Positions 1 through 8,935 of a stretch of DNA of 64,000 nucleotides are shown piece after piece. Source of the stretch: DASZRZ01 sp963732925 (lineage in GTDB: Bacteria; Acidobacteriota; Terriglobia; Terriglobales; Acidobacteriaceae); the NCBI GenBank assembly GCA_963732925.1, contig CAVTBJ010000001.1, positions 1 to 64,000 on the forward strand. The letters are read 5' to 3'. The notes under the pieces are model-generated. The model did not search any database. It was not told the DNA's origin and saw only the letters and a program-made list of their open reading frames with translations. The number at the start of each line of letters is the position of its first letter. Positions within the stretch are counted from its first letter, which is position 1. The position numbers and the translations under genes are program-made.

Positions 1-812
1 TTCTTCGTCTTCACCGGAGGCACCAGAGCGACAGCGGCCTCGGTCGTGAGCAGAAGGAAAGTGAATGTCTCCTGTAAGTACAGACGGACCGCGGCATCGT
101 TGTGGTTGAGGTAGCCGATGGAGACATCCTGCCCGATGTGTAGTTCGAAATCACCACCACGAGTGGTTAGCACGAAAGCACCGGCGATGGCGGGCGCCCA
201 GATAATTTGATCTTTGACCAGCCGCTTGACGTGCTCCAACACAGGGTATCCGTGGTCGCTAGTTTCGGCGAGTGCGGTGTAGGCGTCAGCGCCGAGGAGC
301 ACCGAGTAGGGGCCATTGACCCCGACGAGACGCAACTGGCTCAAGCTTTGAGCGATGGCATCGGGGTACTCGCGAACGTCGGCGGGAAGCGTCTTGATGG
401 GATTGCTGGTGCCCTGGCGGATGCCCCCAATGCCGGCGGCGGCATATCCGTCGAATATGGCGGCGTCCTCGGCAAAGGCGATCTGTCGCGCGGCATGCTT
501 TGCCGGTTGCCAATCGGAGTCGTTCGCGCCCCGATCGACATCGTCGATCGCTTTGCGATCCAGTTCGAACGGAACACGTAGCTCGACAAGCGCCTTCACC
601 TCTCGCTGGCTCGCGACGATGTCTTTCGCCGGTGCGGCGATTGTCCTCACGTGGCCGGTGCCGATCGCAGAAAGCGCAGTGCCGGCTGGTCCTTTGAGGT
701 CGACAACGCGCCGTCCGGCAAGATAGCGCTTAAGCGTCCGTGATGTTTCCTCTTCGATTTGAGCCCATGCCGAATCGGAAATGGGGGCAAGTTCACGGTG
801 GAGATTATTCAT
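1..812 (-). CDS. Encapsulin shell protein (family 1), 3' end cut by the window edge
   Basis: This is the shell protein of a protein nanocompartment that self-assembles in the cytoplasm around a cargo enzyme. The minus-strand frame from ATG at 812 stays open to the window edge (270 codons), close to the full length of the family (about 265-290 aa). It starts MNNLHRELAPIS and carries the typical stretches ELRVPFELDR and DVSIGYLNH and a C-terminal ETFTFLLLTTEAAVALV. The start overlaps the stop of the DyP gene by 8 bp (ATGAATAA), and the ribosome-binding site AAAGGAGA lies inside the DyP coding end, so the two are almost certainly co-translated. The stop codon is not seen and is probably a few codons beyond the window. 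Confidence 0.93.
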   Translation of the reverse strand, partial: MNNLHRELAPISDSAWAQIEEETSRTLKRYLAGRRVVDLKGPAGTALSAIGTGHVRTIAAPAKDIVASQREVKALVELRVPFELDRKAIDDVDRGANDSDWQPAKHAARQIAFAEDAAIFDGYAAAGIGGIRQGTSNPIKTLPADVREYPDAIAQSLSQLRLVGVNGPYSVLLGADAYTALAETSDHGYPVLEHVKRLVKDQIIWAPAIAGAFVLTTRGGDFELHIGQDVSIGYLNHNDAAVRLYLQETFTFLLLTTEAAVALVPPVKTK

Positions 813-1905
813 GTGGCACGTCTCCTTTGAGAGATCCGATGCGGAGCGAACCCTCGCGCAGCGATGGGATGGACGGAGAAGGTTCGACAGCCGCAGGCGC
901 CGCAGGGGATTCCGCAACCGGAGGCTGGGGTTGATCTTCAGTCACGTTCTCCAGGAATGTCGCCGACGGCACAAAGAACAGGTTTCCGGTCACGGCGCGG
1001 CTGAAGTCGAGCAGCCTGTCGTAGTTGCCGGGAGGGCGCCCGATGAACATGTTCTCGATCATCTGTTCGATCGTGCGGGGCGAACGGCTGTAGCCGATGA
1101 AATAAGTGCCAAACTCACCATGCGCGGGCTGGCCAAAGGGCATGTTGTCGCGCAGGATCTTGACCTCTTTCCCGTCCTCGACGATTGTGGTGAGCGCGTT
1201 GTGTGCCGAGGTTGGCTTGACCGAATCGTCCAATTCGATATCGGAAAGCTTGGTGCGGCCGATGATGCGTTCCTGCGCTTCGGTGGTGAGCGCATTCCAT
1301 GCGCCCAGATCGTGGAGATACTTCTGAACGATGACATAACTGCCGCCGGCAAAGTCAGGGTCCTCGTCGCCGACTACTACGGCGTCAGCCGCCGCCGTGC
1401 CCCTGGGATTCTCCGTCCCGTCGACGAAGCCCAGAAGATCCCGGTCGTCGAAGTAGCGGAAACCCTGCACTTCGTCCACCGCGGAAACGGCATTTCCGAT
1501 ACGCGCCATAATCTGCGTGGCCAGTTCGAAAGACAGGTCCATGCGCTTGGCGCGGATATGAAATAGCAGGTCGCCTGGTGTGGAGACCGCATGGCGATCC
1601 CCGGCACGAATCTCCCGGAAGAGATGCAGTTCTGCCGGCCGCGGCTGCCCGAAGAGGCGGTCCCACGCGCCGGACCCAAACCCGATGACGCAGGAAAGTC
1701 CTCCCTCCAGGTCACGAAATTCCACGGCGCGCACCAGCGCGGCCAGATCTCCGCAGAACGAGCGCAGGGTGGCGCGATTTTCAGAGCCGGGATTGAGCGT
1801 TGCGACCAGGAAGATCGCGGCGCGAGTGAGCGGCGCGGCTACTGCCTGTGCGAGGGCAGGCGATCTGCCTGCTACTTCGGGTGTGTTTGTCGGATCGGGC
1901 TTCAT
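805..1905 (-). CDS. Dye-decolorizing peroxidase (DyP), encapsulin cargo
   Basis: A haem peroxidase that uses H2O2 to oxidise dyes, phenols or other small substrates. The 366-aa protein has the DyP signature GFVDG at 159-163 (distal Asp), a likely proximal haem ligand His235 and a conserved Arg274. After residue 325 comes a Pro/Ala-rich flexible tail ending in GSLRIGSLKG (352-361), which matches the cargo-loading peptide that targets DyP into family 1 encapsulins. The gene lies directly upstream of the encapsulin with overlapping ends. There is no signal peptide, so it acts in the cytoplasm inside the shell. No good ribosome-binding site is seen at 1905. Confidence 0.95.
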   Translation of the reverse strand: MKPDPTNTPEVAGRSPALAQAVAAPLTRAAIFLVATLNPGSENRATLRSFCGDLAALVRAVEFRDLEGGLSCVIGFGSGAWDRLFGQPRPAELHLFREIRAGDRHAVSTPGDLLFHIRAKRMDLSFELATQIMARIGNAVSAVDEVQGFRYFDDRDLLGFVDGTENPRGTAAADAVVVGDEDPDFAGGSYVIVQKYLHDLGAWNALTTEAQERIIGRTKLSDIELDDSVKPTSAHNALTTIVEDGKEVKILRDNMPFGQPAHGEFGTYFIGYSRSPRTIEQMIENMFIGRPPGNYDRLLDFSRAVTGNLFFVPSATFLENVTEDQPQPPVAESPAAPAAVEPSPSIPSLREGSLRIGSLKGDVPHE

Positions 1906-2188
1906 TGGGAGTCGACGCTGCGTCGGTCAGGCTACCTTGGAATTGCCGTCGGATTTCTCCAAGTGCCCGCTAAACTGATAGCGCATCGCGGACAAGAGTT
2001 TATCAGCGAAGTCGATCTCGCTGCGATCCGCAATTAAAACACACCTCATACGTCCATCCTGATAGCGTAAAGGGCCGGCTGAGATTGCGGTGCCAGCAAC
2101 CAAACAGCAACTCGAAGGCTAGTAGCACTGTATTTACCACAGTCGGGCCTCTACCTATCCTCCGTCGTGGAAAGCGCGCAAATGCCTC

Positions 2189-2662
2189 CTAAGAGTTGTG
2201 GTTTCTTGGATCGTCGTTTGTACTGATGTATTCAAGCCCAAGCGGCCCAATCGCGGTCACTTGCGTTACGTACTCACTGGATTTCGCCCAGTGGAAATGG
2301 GGCGTATTGCCGGGCAGAACGATGACGCTTCCGGGCGGATATGCCTCCAGCTTTTCCGCATTGAACTGATCGCCCAGACCGATATAGAAAACGCCAGAGA
2401 TTACCGTATAGACACGATCCTCCGAGTGTCGGTGCGGCATCAGCTTAACGCCATGGGGCACGCGGACCCTGATCGTGTAGGGTCCGGCCTCCGAGGGTTC
2501 ACCCACGATGACAGCCAGGCGGACCGAAGGTGGGAACGCCGCGAAGGGCTTCCAGTTGATGTCTTCGGACAGGACCGATTTGAAAACGTCTTGGCCTGGC
2601 TGATGCGCTGCAGCCGCCCTTTGTTGGGCTCCCGTCATCACTGCTGTTGTCTCATTTGGCAT
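2189..2662 (-). CDS. Cupin-domain protein
   Basis: A 157-aa single-domain cupin of unknown substrate. Motif 1 is recognisable around PHRHSEDRVYTVISG (76-90), with metal-ligand histidines and a glutamate, and motif 2 around PGNTPHFHWA. This indicates a mononuclear metal centre, but small cupins cover dioxygenases, isomerases and sensors, so no reaction is assigned. The start is supported by GAGGAA upstream. It is divergent from the enoyl-CoA hydratase-like gene, and the shared spacer holds inverted-repeat element A. Confidence 0.8.
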   Translation of the reverse strand: MPNETTAVMTGAQQRAAAAHQPGQDVFKSVLSEDINWKPFAAFPPSVRLAVIVGEPSEAGPYTIRVRVPHGVKLMPHRHSEDRVYTVISGVFYIGLGDQFNAEKLEAYPPGSVIVLPGNTPHFHWAKSSEYVTQVTAIGPLGLEYISTNDDPRNHNS

Positions 2663-2730
2663 ATAACGTTCCTCGCAATTTAGGCGTGGTGCACATGTAT
2701 TGCGATTAGGCCAGAAATGAGGGGAGTAAA

Positions 2731-2891
2731 CAATTGGACTATGGTATCGGCAATGCCTTCGTATCGAACGTGCTGGAGGGGGCCTTCGCTTTGATCGATT
2801 TTCAGGCTACCTGAGGAGAAAAGCCGTAAGCCTTGGGCCATGAACACACGGCAGCCGATACGAAAGTATGGGCAATACTATCGTCCAATTG
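2731..2891. repeat. Inverted-repeat element A
   Basis: Two arms of about 20 bp in inverted orientation lie at 2731-2750 and 2872-2891. Both begin CAATTGGAC and match at 17 of 20 positions. They enclose about 120 bp without a gene. The same arms in the same layout occur at 8641-8791. The element lies between the divergent cupin and enoyl-CoA hydratase-like genes. It could be a paired operator bound by a dimeric regulator acting with DNA looping, or a small non-autonomous mobile element. The sequence does not decide between these. Confidence 0.7.
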
Positions 2892-2945
2892 CGCGGCCCG
2901 TTTTGTTCTGGCTGAATGGTCACGGAGGAAGATTCCACGACGAGC

Positions 2946-3807
2946 ATGAACGTACCTACCAAAGTCACACAGATGAATGCTCCCGCGAAACCCGCACAGG
3001 TTCGCGCTGACCCGACGGTCGCCCGCCTATTGGTGTGTCACGATCGACAACCCGCCGATTAACGTCATGGGTCCGGAAATGGTCAAGCAGTTCCAGGAAG
3101 TCATCAACGCTCTTGAGGCCGACGAGCAGGTCAGGGTCGTGGTCTTCGACAGCGGGGTCGACGACTACTTCCTGAATCACTCCGATTTCACGGCCAAGAT
3201 TGAAGACCTGACCTCGCTGCCGGAGGGCACCACGGGCTTGCCGCCTTGGCCGGACTTTCTTGTGCGTCTGACCCGCTTGCCGGTTGCATCAATCGCCCTC
3301 ATCCGCGGACGTGCGACCGGCAACGGCAGTGAGATAACGCTGGCCTGCGACATGAGTTTCGCCAGCCGCGAGAAGGCCATCATCTCGCAATGGGAGGTGG
3401 GTGTAGGAATGGTCGCCGGAGGCGGCCCCATGGCCCGGCTTCCCCGACTCATCGGTCGAAACCGCGCCTTTGAAGTGCTCTTGAGCTCGGAAGACATCAG
3501 AGCAGATCAGGCCGAGGCTTACGGTTACATTAATCGCGCCCTGCCCGACGCTGAGCTGGATGCATTCGTAGAGGCGCTCGCGACGCGGATCGCCAATTTC
3601 GACAAATGGGCGATCGCCCAGACCAAGCGCCTCGTCAACACCAGCCTGCCGCCGGACGTCGAACTCGGCGCCGGGTGGGATGCATGCATCACTTCGCTCG
3701 GTCGACCTGCCGCCCAAAACGGGATCAAAGCGCTGATGGAGCGCGGCTTCCACAAGCCCGGGGATATCGAAAATCGACTCGGATACTACTTGGGGCGAGT
3801 CAGGTGA
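2946..3807 (+). CDS. Enoyl-CoA hydratase/isomerase family protein, likely frameshift near 3025
   Basis: A crotonase-fold protein. The clear frame runs from about 3030 to 3807 and contains VTIDNPPINVMGPEM, the oxyanion-hole region ALIRGRATGNGSEITLACDM and a crotonase-type C-terminus. In that frame the only start (2977) gives an atypical N-terminus and has no ribosome-binding site. The adjacent frame from ATG 2946 gives a more natural start (MNVPTKVTQMNAPAKP) that would join at YWCVTIDN if one C near 3025 is extra, the same error type seen elsewhere in the window. CoA-dependent chemistry is not certain, because many stress-associated family members have no defined substrate. Confidence 0.8.
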
Positions 3808-4029
3808 GCATTGGTTCTACAGTTAGGAGAAGCAGGGGACGATCAAGAGTGCGGAGTTGCTTCCACCACATTCGCATCCAGAGGATCAACCATCACCTGG
3901 ACCGGCAGGGAGAGTTCCAGCCAATTGGGAATCGCCGCTGCACCAGCTGGCGTCGATCGATTTTTTATGAATGGGAGCGGGACCCGGACACCGCATTTGT
4001 AATGAGCACCGCATCGAAAGGAACCATCA

Positions 4030-4476
4030 ATGAATGCCGTACAAGTCGGCCAGAAGAGCTATGAGATGCCCCCGCGCGAGGGGATCAGCATCTCGCAGTT
4101 TCTCACCGTCGCCGACATCGAGCGATCGGCCCGCTACTATGAAAAGGTCTTTGGCGCTCGCATTCTGAGCCTGGGTGACGGCAACGCGCCTGGGTACCTT
4201 CAGCTTGCGAATATATGGATGATTCTGAACGTCGGAGGCGGGCCGACCCCGGATAAGCCGACGGTAACGCTCAGCGTCCCCGACCCCAATCACATCAACA
4301 GCTTTATGAATTTCCGCGTCGCGGATATTCAAGCGTGCTATGAGTTGTGGAAAAGTCGAGGAGCCGAGTTCATCACAAAACCGATCCCCAAGTACGGCGA
4401 GATTCGCTGCTACATCCGCGATCCTGACGGTTACATTATCGAGGTCGGACAGAGCACTACCCTCACCTACGGTTAA
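4030..4476 (+). CDS. VOC superfamily (glyoxalase/bleomycin-resistance/dioxygenase-like) protein
   Basis: A 148-aa protein with the paired beta-alpha-beta-beta-beta layout of the vicinal-oxygen-chelate fold. It begins with a typical FLTVADIERSARYYEKVFGA segment and ends with the family hallmark IRDPDGYIIEVGQ, which supplies a metal-ligand glutamate. Family members include glyoxalases, ring-cleavage dioxygenases and resistance proteins, and the substrate cannot be read from the sequence. The start is supported by AAAGGAA six bases upstream. The gene lies in a run of small stress-type genes. Confidence 0.85.
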   Translation: MNAVQVGQKSYEMPPREGISISQFLTVADIERSARYYEKVFGARILSLGDGNAPGYLQLANIWMILNVGGGPTPDKPTVTLSVPDPNHINSFMNFRVADIQACYELWKSRGAEFITKPIPKYGEIRCYIRDPDGYIIEVGQSTTLTYG

Positions 4477-4574
4477 CACTCGGGCCTGATGGGATGCCGA
4501 CTCTGCGCCTCGTCGTTGCGCTTCCGCCAATTTTGCTTGAGGTCACTCGCTCTGACATCAAAAGGAGTTACCAG

Positions 4575-4670
4575 ATGGTCGTCGCAAACGAACTGAAAGA
4601 GACCGCGCGCGTGACCGCGCCTGTAGTGGCCAATCAGTCGTGGGTGATATTTGGATTCCCTCGGGCATAA
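4575..4670 (+). CDS. Small ORF (31 aa), unrecognised
   Basis: ATG at 4575 has a near-ideal ribosome-binding site (AAAGGAG, about 8 bases upstream) and opens a 31-codon frame, MVVANELKETARVTA... ending GFPRA. It is not a recognised family and has no membrane segment. It lies in the roughly 300-bp gap between the VOC and PfpI genes. It may be a leader peptide, a small protein, or the surviving 5' end of a gene lost by deletion or frameshift. The rest of the gap shows nothing. Confidence 0.35.
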   Translation: MVVANELKETARVTAPVVANQSWVIFGFPRA

Positions 4671-4779
4671 CTCACATCAACCGCGGTAGCCGGTCTTTGC
4701 GCACTGTAGAGGAAGCCGCGGACGATGAGCTAGCTCATATCCAGAAGCACAGAATTCGATTTCAAAAAGGAGAACAACA

Positions 4780-5593
4780 ATGACAACTAAAGGAAAAGTC
4801 TTAGTGCTAGTCTCGAGCGGTCATGGCTTGCCCTTGAAAGATGGCAAGGTTTATACCGGCGCTGGCTACTATCTGAACGAGCTGACGGTTCCGGTTCGCG
4901 CCCTGATGAACGAGGGCTACGAAATCACTTTCGCCAACCCCAAAGGCAACACGCCGCAAATGGATGTCCATTCAGCTGTGGCCGATTTCTTCGGTGGAGA
5001 CGAGGCTAAGCTTCAGGACTATCTGAAATTCCGCGACACCTTGACTGGGCTCAAGAATCCAACTCGTATCTCGGATGTCATCGCATCGGGCCTGGACCAA
5101 TATGACGCTGTTTTCGTCCCCGGCGGCCATGGCCCGATGATGGACCTGCTCGATGATCCCGACGCGGGCACCGTGCTGAGACACTTTCATAAAACATCCA
5201 AGCCTACGGCAGTGCTCTGCCATGGCCCGATTTCACTTCTCGCAGCTCTCTCCGAATTCGAAGGAAGTGGTCGCCGCGCTGAGCGCGGGCGATGCCGCTG
5301 GAGCACACGCAAAGGCTCAAGGCTGGATCTATTCCGGATATAAGATGACTATCTTTTCGACAGCGGAAGAGCAGCAGCGGGAACCGCTCGAGATAGGTGG
5401 TAAGGTTCTCTTCTACCCGGACTTCGCCTTGAGTACGGCGGGCGGTGACGTAAGTGTGGCCGCTCCATGGCAGAGCTACGTCCTTCAGGATCGCGAGCTG
5501 ATCTCAGGTCAGAACCCGTTCTCTGATGAAGCGCTTCTGAAGCTTCTTCTACCGGCACTCGATGGGAAGAAGAAGTCGGTTTCAGTGGCATAA
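4780..5593 (+). CDS. DJ-1/PfpI family (type 1 glutamine amidotransferase-like) protein, frameshifted
   Basis: A class I glutamine amidotransferase-fold protein of the DJ-1/PfpI superfamily. Members include glyoxalase III-type deglycases and chaperones active in carbonyl stress. The first frame carries VFVPGGHGPMMDL and the nucleophile elbow AVLCHGP with Cys147. After about 5254 the homology continues one frame over (SKEVVAALSAGDAAGAH... to the stop at 5593). Removing one G at 5254 restores a single chain of about 270 aa. The ribosome-binding site AAAAGGAG is strong. The downstream part remains fully family-like, so the shift is probably a sequence error, not decay. Confidence 0.88.
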
Positions 5594-5727
5594 GAAGAGC
5601 TAATTGAGAAAAGGACGTCACTTGGAGGGCGTAAATATCGATGAAAACATCGATGAAAACTACGTTCGGCGGTTCTCCGCTGATGCCGTCAGAACAGCGG
5701 GCTCTCTTTACTCGCAGATTTCTGCCT

Positions 5728-6456
5728 CTACTTCTGCGGGCCGAAGAGCCCGCATAACATTACGTTGAGGTCATCGAGTGCCCTGGCGCAGTTACCTGTA
5801 AAGCTAGAGCCATGCATGATAGCGAGCGTTTTGGGCTTTAGGTCGGCGAGCTTTTTCAAGTTCTGTGCGGTGAGTGGTGTGTAGGGTACGTAGTCCGCAA
5901 GAATGCCAACCTGATATTCCTTCATCGCCTCATGCGAGCGGCCCACGACATCGGCAGAGGTGAGCGGTTCGACGTCGCCGTTCTGATGGAACAGGTCCGA
6001 ACAGAGCAGCGTCCCCTGCGTTTCTTCGAAGAGGACGCCAGCGTCCCAGCCGTGGGGCAAATGGGGAGTCCGGCAGTAGCGAAAGCGAAACTTCCCCGTC
6101 GCAAAAGTCCCGCCGTCGGTGAGGGCGCGTGACTCCCGGCCCGTGAAGTCGTTGACGCACACCAAGGCGCCAACCTGGCTGCAGATCACATCGGCCTTGG
6201 GCGCCACAGCCAGCCATTCATTGAGCGACCCGCACTCGTCTGACTCAAAGTGGCTGAAGCTGATGTGGCGCAACTCGGAAAGGTTGATGAGCTTTGAGAC
6301 GGCCTCGCGAATTTCCGCGTGCATTCCGCGCAGCCCGGTGTGGAACAGCAGCGGTTCATCGTCTTTCACCAGAAAATGGTTGAACTGGAGATTGCCCCAT
6401 TGAGCGAAGATCGAGATGCGATAGATATTCGGCGCGATTTCCGTGGTGACCGCCAT
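5728..6456 (-). CDS. Stand-alone ODP-type (flavodiiron-like) metallo-beta-lactamase fold protein
   Basis: A 242-aa metallo-beta-lactamase-fold protein. The motif SHFESDECGSLNEW resembles the diiron site of oxygen-reducing flavodiiron proteins (H-x-E-x-D). Further ligands are plausible in TPHLPHGWD, CSDLF and IMHGS. It has no flavodoxin or rubredoxin domain, so it matches the ODP-only subgroup, whose members have been linked to O2 or NO reduction or to oxygen sensing. The ribosome-binding site GAGGAGG is strong. Electron donor and role are unknown. Confidence 0.82.
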   Translation of the reverse strand: MAVTTEIAPNIYRISIFAQWGNLQFNHFLVKDDEPLLFHTGLRGMHAEIREAVSKLINLSELRHISFSHFESDECGSLNEWLAVAPKADVICSQVGALVCVNDFTGRESRALTDGGTFATGKFRFRYCRTPHLPHGWDAGVLFEETQGTLLCSDLFHQNGDVEPLTSADVVGRSHEAMKEYQVGILADYVPYTPLTAQNLKKLADLKPKTLAIMHGSSFTGNCARALDDLNVMLCGLFGPQK

Positions 6457-6812
6457 GCTAGCCTCCTCAAGCGAATTATTTTAACGGCCTTTCTACTTTG
6501 ATTTCCCGGCGGCATACTCCCTCGAAAGAGCTGGATCTAGGTTCGCCGTAGGCGGAACCGGCTCAGGAGGATTTGGTTCAGGACCCCGTCCTCTCGAAGC
6601 TCGCAATGATCGGATGCCCTGTCGTCGCCGCATGCTTGGACGCAGGCTGGCTCGGAGGACTGTCGCAGCAACCGACGTGCCCGACCACCAACCTGTCGGT
6701 GAGGCGAGGCATTCTATACATCCGTCTCCGCTTGGCTTCGAAGCAGGGTTGATACGCCCCGATCTTTCTTCATTTCGACTTTCCTTTAGACGATGTATGT
6801 CCAGCAACGAGT
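6457..6812. other. Gap with no supported gene
   Basis: About 356 bp lie between the ODP gene and the end of the quinone oxidoreductase gene, both on the minus strand. A minus-strand frame of 107 codons from TTG at 6816 has no recognisable similarity and an unconvincing start. Nothing else is seen. Confidence 0.4.
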
Positions 6813-7718
6813 TCAAGCCACCAGCAAGATCTTCCCGATACCACCCTTTTCTGCCGCTGCTTGAGCCTCAGCCGCTTCACTGAGTGGCAGTTTCTGGCTG
6901 ATCGGGATTACCAGCTTGCCATCTCGCACTGCTTCGGCCATGAACTCGAGCGTTTTCCTGTCGAATTTCGAGAATACGTGCACCACCTTTACAGATGGGT
7001 ACTTCGCGGCGTTCTGCGGCGCCTCGACGACCGATGCATAGACTCCTCCCGGCTTGACCTTGGCGATCAGCTTCTCGGCGGTTCTTCCGCCGACCGTATC
7101 CGCCACCGCATCGAGCGGCGAAAGATTCGCAATCGCGGCGTCGTCGTCGGTTGCGACCACCTGATCCGCGCCGACCGTCTTCGCCTCATCGATCTGCCTT
7201 TTCAAAACCCCCGCGATCACAGTCGCCCCGCGTTGCTTCGCAGTGAATACCGCCGAACGCCCGACATTTCCAGCAGCACCCACGACGAGAACCGTCTGGC
7301 CCGCTTTGATTCCCGTAGCGGAAAGGAGCTGGTTGCCGGTCATCGTCACCAGCGGCAGCGCTGCCGCCTGGATCAAATCGAGCCCCTTGGGAACTTTCGC
7401 CAGAACCGCGGCTTTCACAACACAAAGTTCGGCGTAAGTATTGTCCGCCATAGCGAACACCTGGTCGCCGACGGAAAAGCCCTCCACTCCCGGCCCAATC
7501 TTCACCACAGTCCCCGCGATATCGACTCCTATGAGACCCGGGAACTTGATTGGATAAAAATCCTTCGTTAATCCAGCACGCCGCTTGTAGTCGATCGGAT
7601 TCACGCTCGCGGCAGCGACCCGCACCAGCACCTCGCCTGGACCTGGAATCGGGTCAGGGTAGTCCTCGAACTTCAGTACTTCAGGACCGCCATATTGGTG
7701 GACAACAATTGCTTTCAT
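6813..7718 (-). CDS. NADP-dependent quinone oxidoreductase, zinc-independent MDR family
   Basis: A 301-aa medium-chain dehydrogenase/reductase of the quinone-oxidoreductase type. The N-terminal GroES-like domain (VRVAAASVNPIDYKRR, GVDIAGTVVKIGPGV) lacks the zinc-binding cysteines of alcohol dehydrogenases. The nucleotide-binding loop VGAAGNVG is at 146-153. It probably uses NAD(P)H to reduce quinones or enones, in keeping with the surrounding redox and detoxification genes. The start has GAGGAG upstream. Confidence 0.92.
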   Translation of the reverse strand: MKAIVVHQYGGPEVLKFEDYPDPIPGPGEVLVRVAAASVNPIDYKRRAGLTKDFYPIKFPGLIGVDIAGTVVKIGPGVEGFSVGDQVFAMADNTYAELCVVKAAVLAKVPKGLDLIQAAALPLVTMTGNQLLSATGIKAGQTVLVVGAAGNVGRSAVFTAKQRGATVIAGVLKRQIDEAKTVGADQVVATDDDAAIANLSPLDAVADTVGGRTAEKLIAKVKPGGVYASVVEAPQNAAKYPSVKVVHVFSKFDRKTLEFMAEAVRDGKLVIPISQKLPLSEAAEAQAAAEKGGIGKILLVA

Positions 7719-7855
7719 ATTTCATCTCCTCATGTACGGTGGGGGAACAGTCAACGGCAAAACTTTAAATGAACGACGCTAGAATTAGTCGCCAGCGCCA
7801 TGCACTCCCAAATCTCCTAAACTGGAGGCTGCCGGAACAGGCATAACGAAAAAAT

Positions 7856-8395
7856 TCAGTGACAAGCGACGCGCCAATTCTGGCGTTCAACTTGGCTCGT
7901 CTTTGCCGACGTTCGGTATTTGGCCCACCTTAGCACGTCCCAGATCTCGCACTGCAAGTAAAAGCCTGACGAGATAGAAGGCGCTATCACTCCTTCGCTG
8001 ACGGCGTCGTGAACCAATTCGCACACCGCTTCGTAACCCGGGATCTGTACTCGCTTGGCGAGTTCGATCAGTTCCTGTGCCGGAAGTTCACACTCAGCAA
8101 TCATCGAAAACAGCAACATAAGGCCGTCGGGCCCCGCGAATCGGTCAAGAGCTAGTCCTTCTACGATTCCACGGTTCCTTCTGAATTCGTCCCGCGGATT
8201 GTACTGACATCCGTGTGGCTCTCGCTGTCTGGGGCTGGTGTTGCGACGGTGCACTAACCGCAAACCGCTCACTTTCGGTTTTCCCTTAGTGTCCTCTGCC
8301 GCAAGCCACTCGACCCAGCCTGCCTGCAGATCCGACACAAGTTCGCCGCAACTATCACATCGCCAACCGGATCGAATGGATTTATCTCTGGCCAT
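7856..8395 (-). CDS. Hypothetical protein with an N-terminal zinc-ribbon-like CxxC
   Basis: A protein of about 179 aa that is not recognised. CDSCG near residue 12 and a later Cys (HGCQYNPRDEF) could make a zinc site. The rest is helical and soluble. Composition and the absence of a competing frame suggest a real gene. The start is either the internal ATG at 8395 or an in-frame TTG at 8407. It is divergent from the dehalogenase-like gene, and the spacer holds inverted-repeat element B. Confidence 0.6.
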   Translation of the reverse strand: MARDKSIRSGWRCDSCGELVSDLQAGWVEWLAAEDTKGKPKVSGLRLVHRRNTSPRQREPHGCQYNPRDEFRRNRGIVEGLALDRFAGPDGLMLLFSMIAECELPAQELIELAKRVQIPGYEAVCELVHDAVSEGVIAPSISSGFYLQCEIWDVLRWAKYRTSAKTSQVERQNWRVACH

Positions 8396-8640
8396 AACCT
8401 TCACCAATATTCCGTCGGCCGGCTCTCTGGCGAGTGGATTCTTAGCTCTGCACTCGGCGTTCGCGCGTCACAGCGCCCCTGGACGGCTTTGAATAGTTGC
8501 CGTTTGCTTCTAACGCCCTATCAACAATGCTCATCGTTTTCTCCTGACACGCGAGCATACGGCCAAGCCCGTTTCTAGGCGTCGCTCTCCCGACCGTACC
8601 ACTGTGACCCAGCGATTACACCCGAGGTGCTGCGGCGAAT

Positions 8641-8791
8641 CAATTGGACGATGGTATCGGCGATACCGTTGTGTTGGGCTCCGTGTGTGGTCGGTGGACT
8701 TTATGACCGATGCGCTCAGCTCGGGGCGAAGGTTCCGCACGCTGAACGTCGTGGACGATTAGAAGGTTTTGCCAATACTATCGTCCAATTG
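8641..8791. repeat. Inverted-repeat element B
   Basis: Arms of about 20 bp at 8641-8660 and 8772-8791 match at 18 of 20 positions in inverted orientation and share CAATTGGACGAT with element A. Just inside the left arm is a perfect small palindrome, GGTATCGGCGATACC. The 528-bp spacer between 8408 and 8935 holds no supported gene. As with element A, it sits between divergent genes, here the hypothetical zinc-ribbon-like gene and the dehalogenase-like gene. This suggests shared regulation or two copies of a small mobile element. Confidence 0.7.
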
Positions 8792-8935
8792 TTTCGCATC
8801 CGCGCTTCTGGTGTGATGGCTCATCGCAGACGATGACCGCGCCCGTCTACGTCCAAACCGCTGAGCGGACGAGCAATCCGCCCCCTACGTTACCGACATC
8901 CCGCGGCCGCCTGAGCCAACGAAAGGAACATTCCC

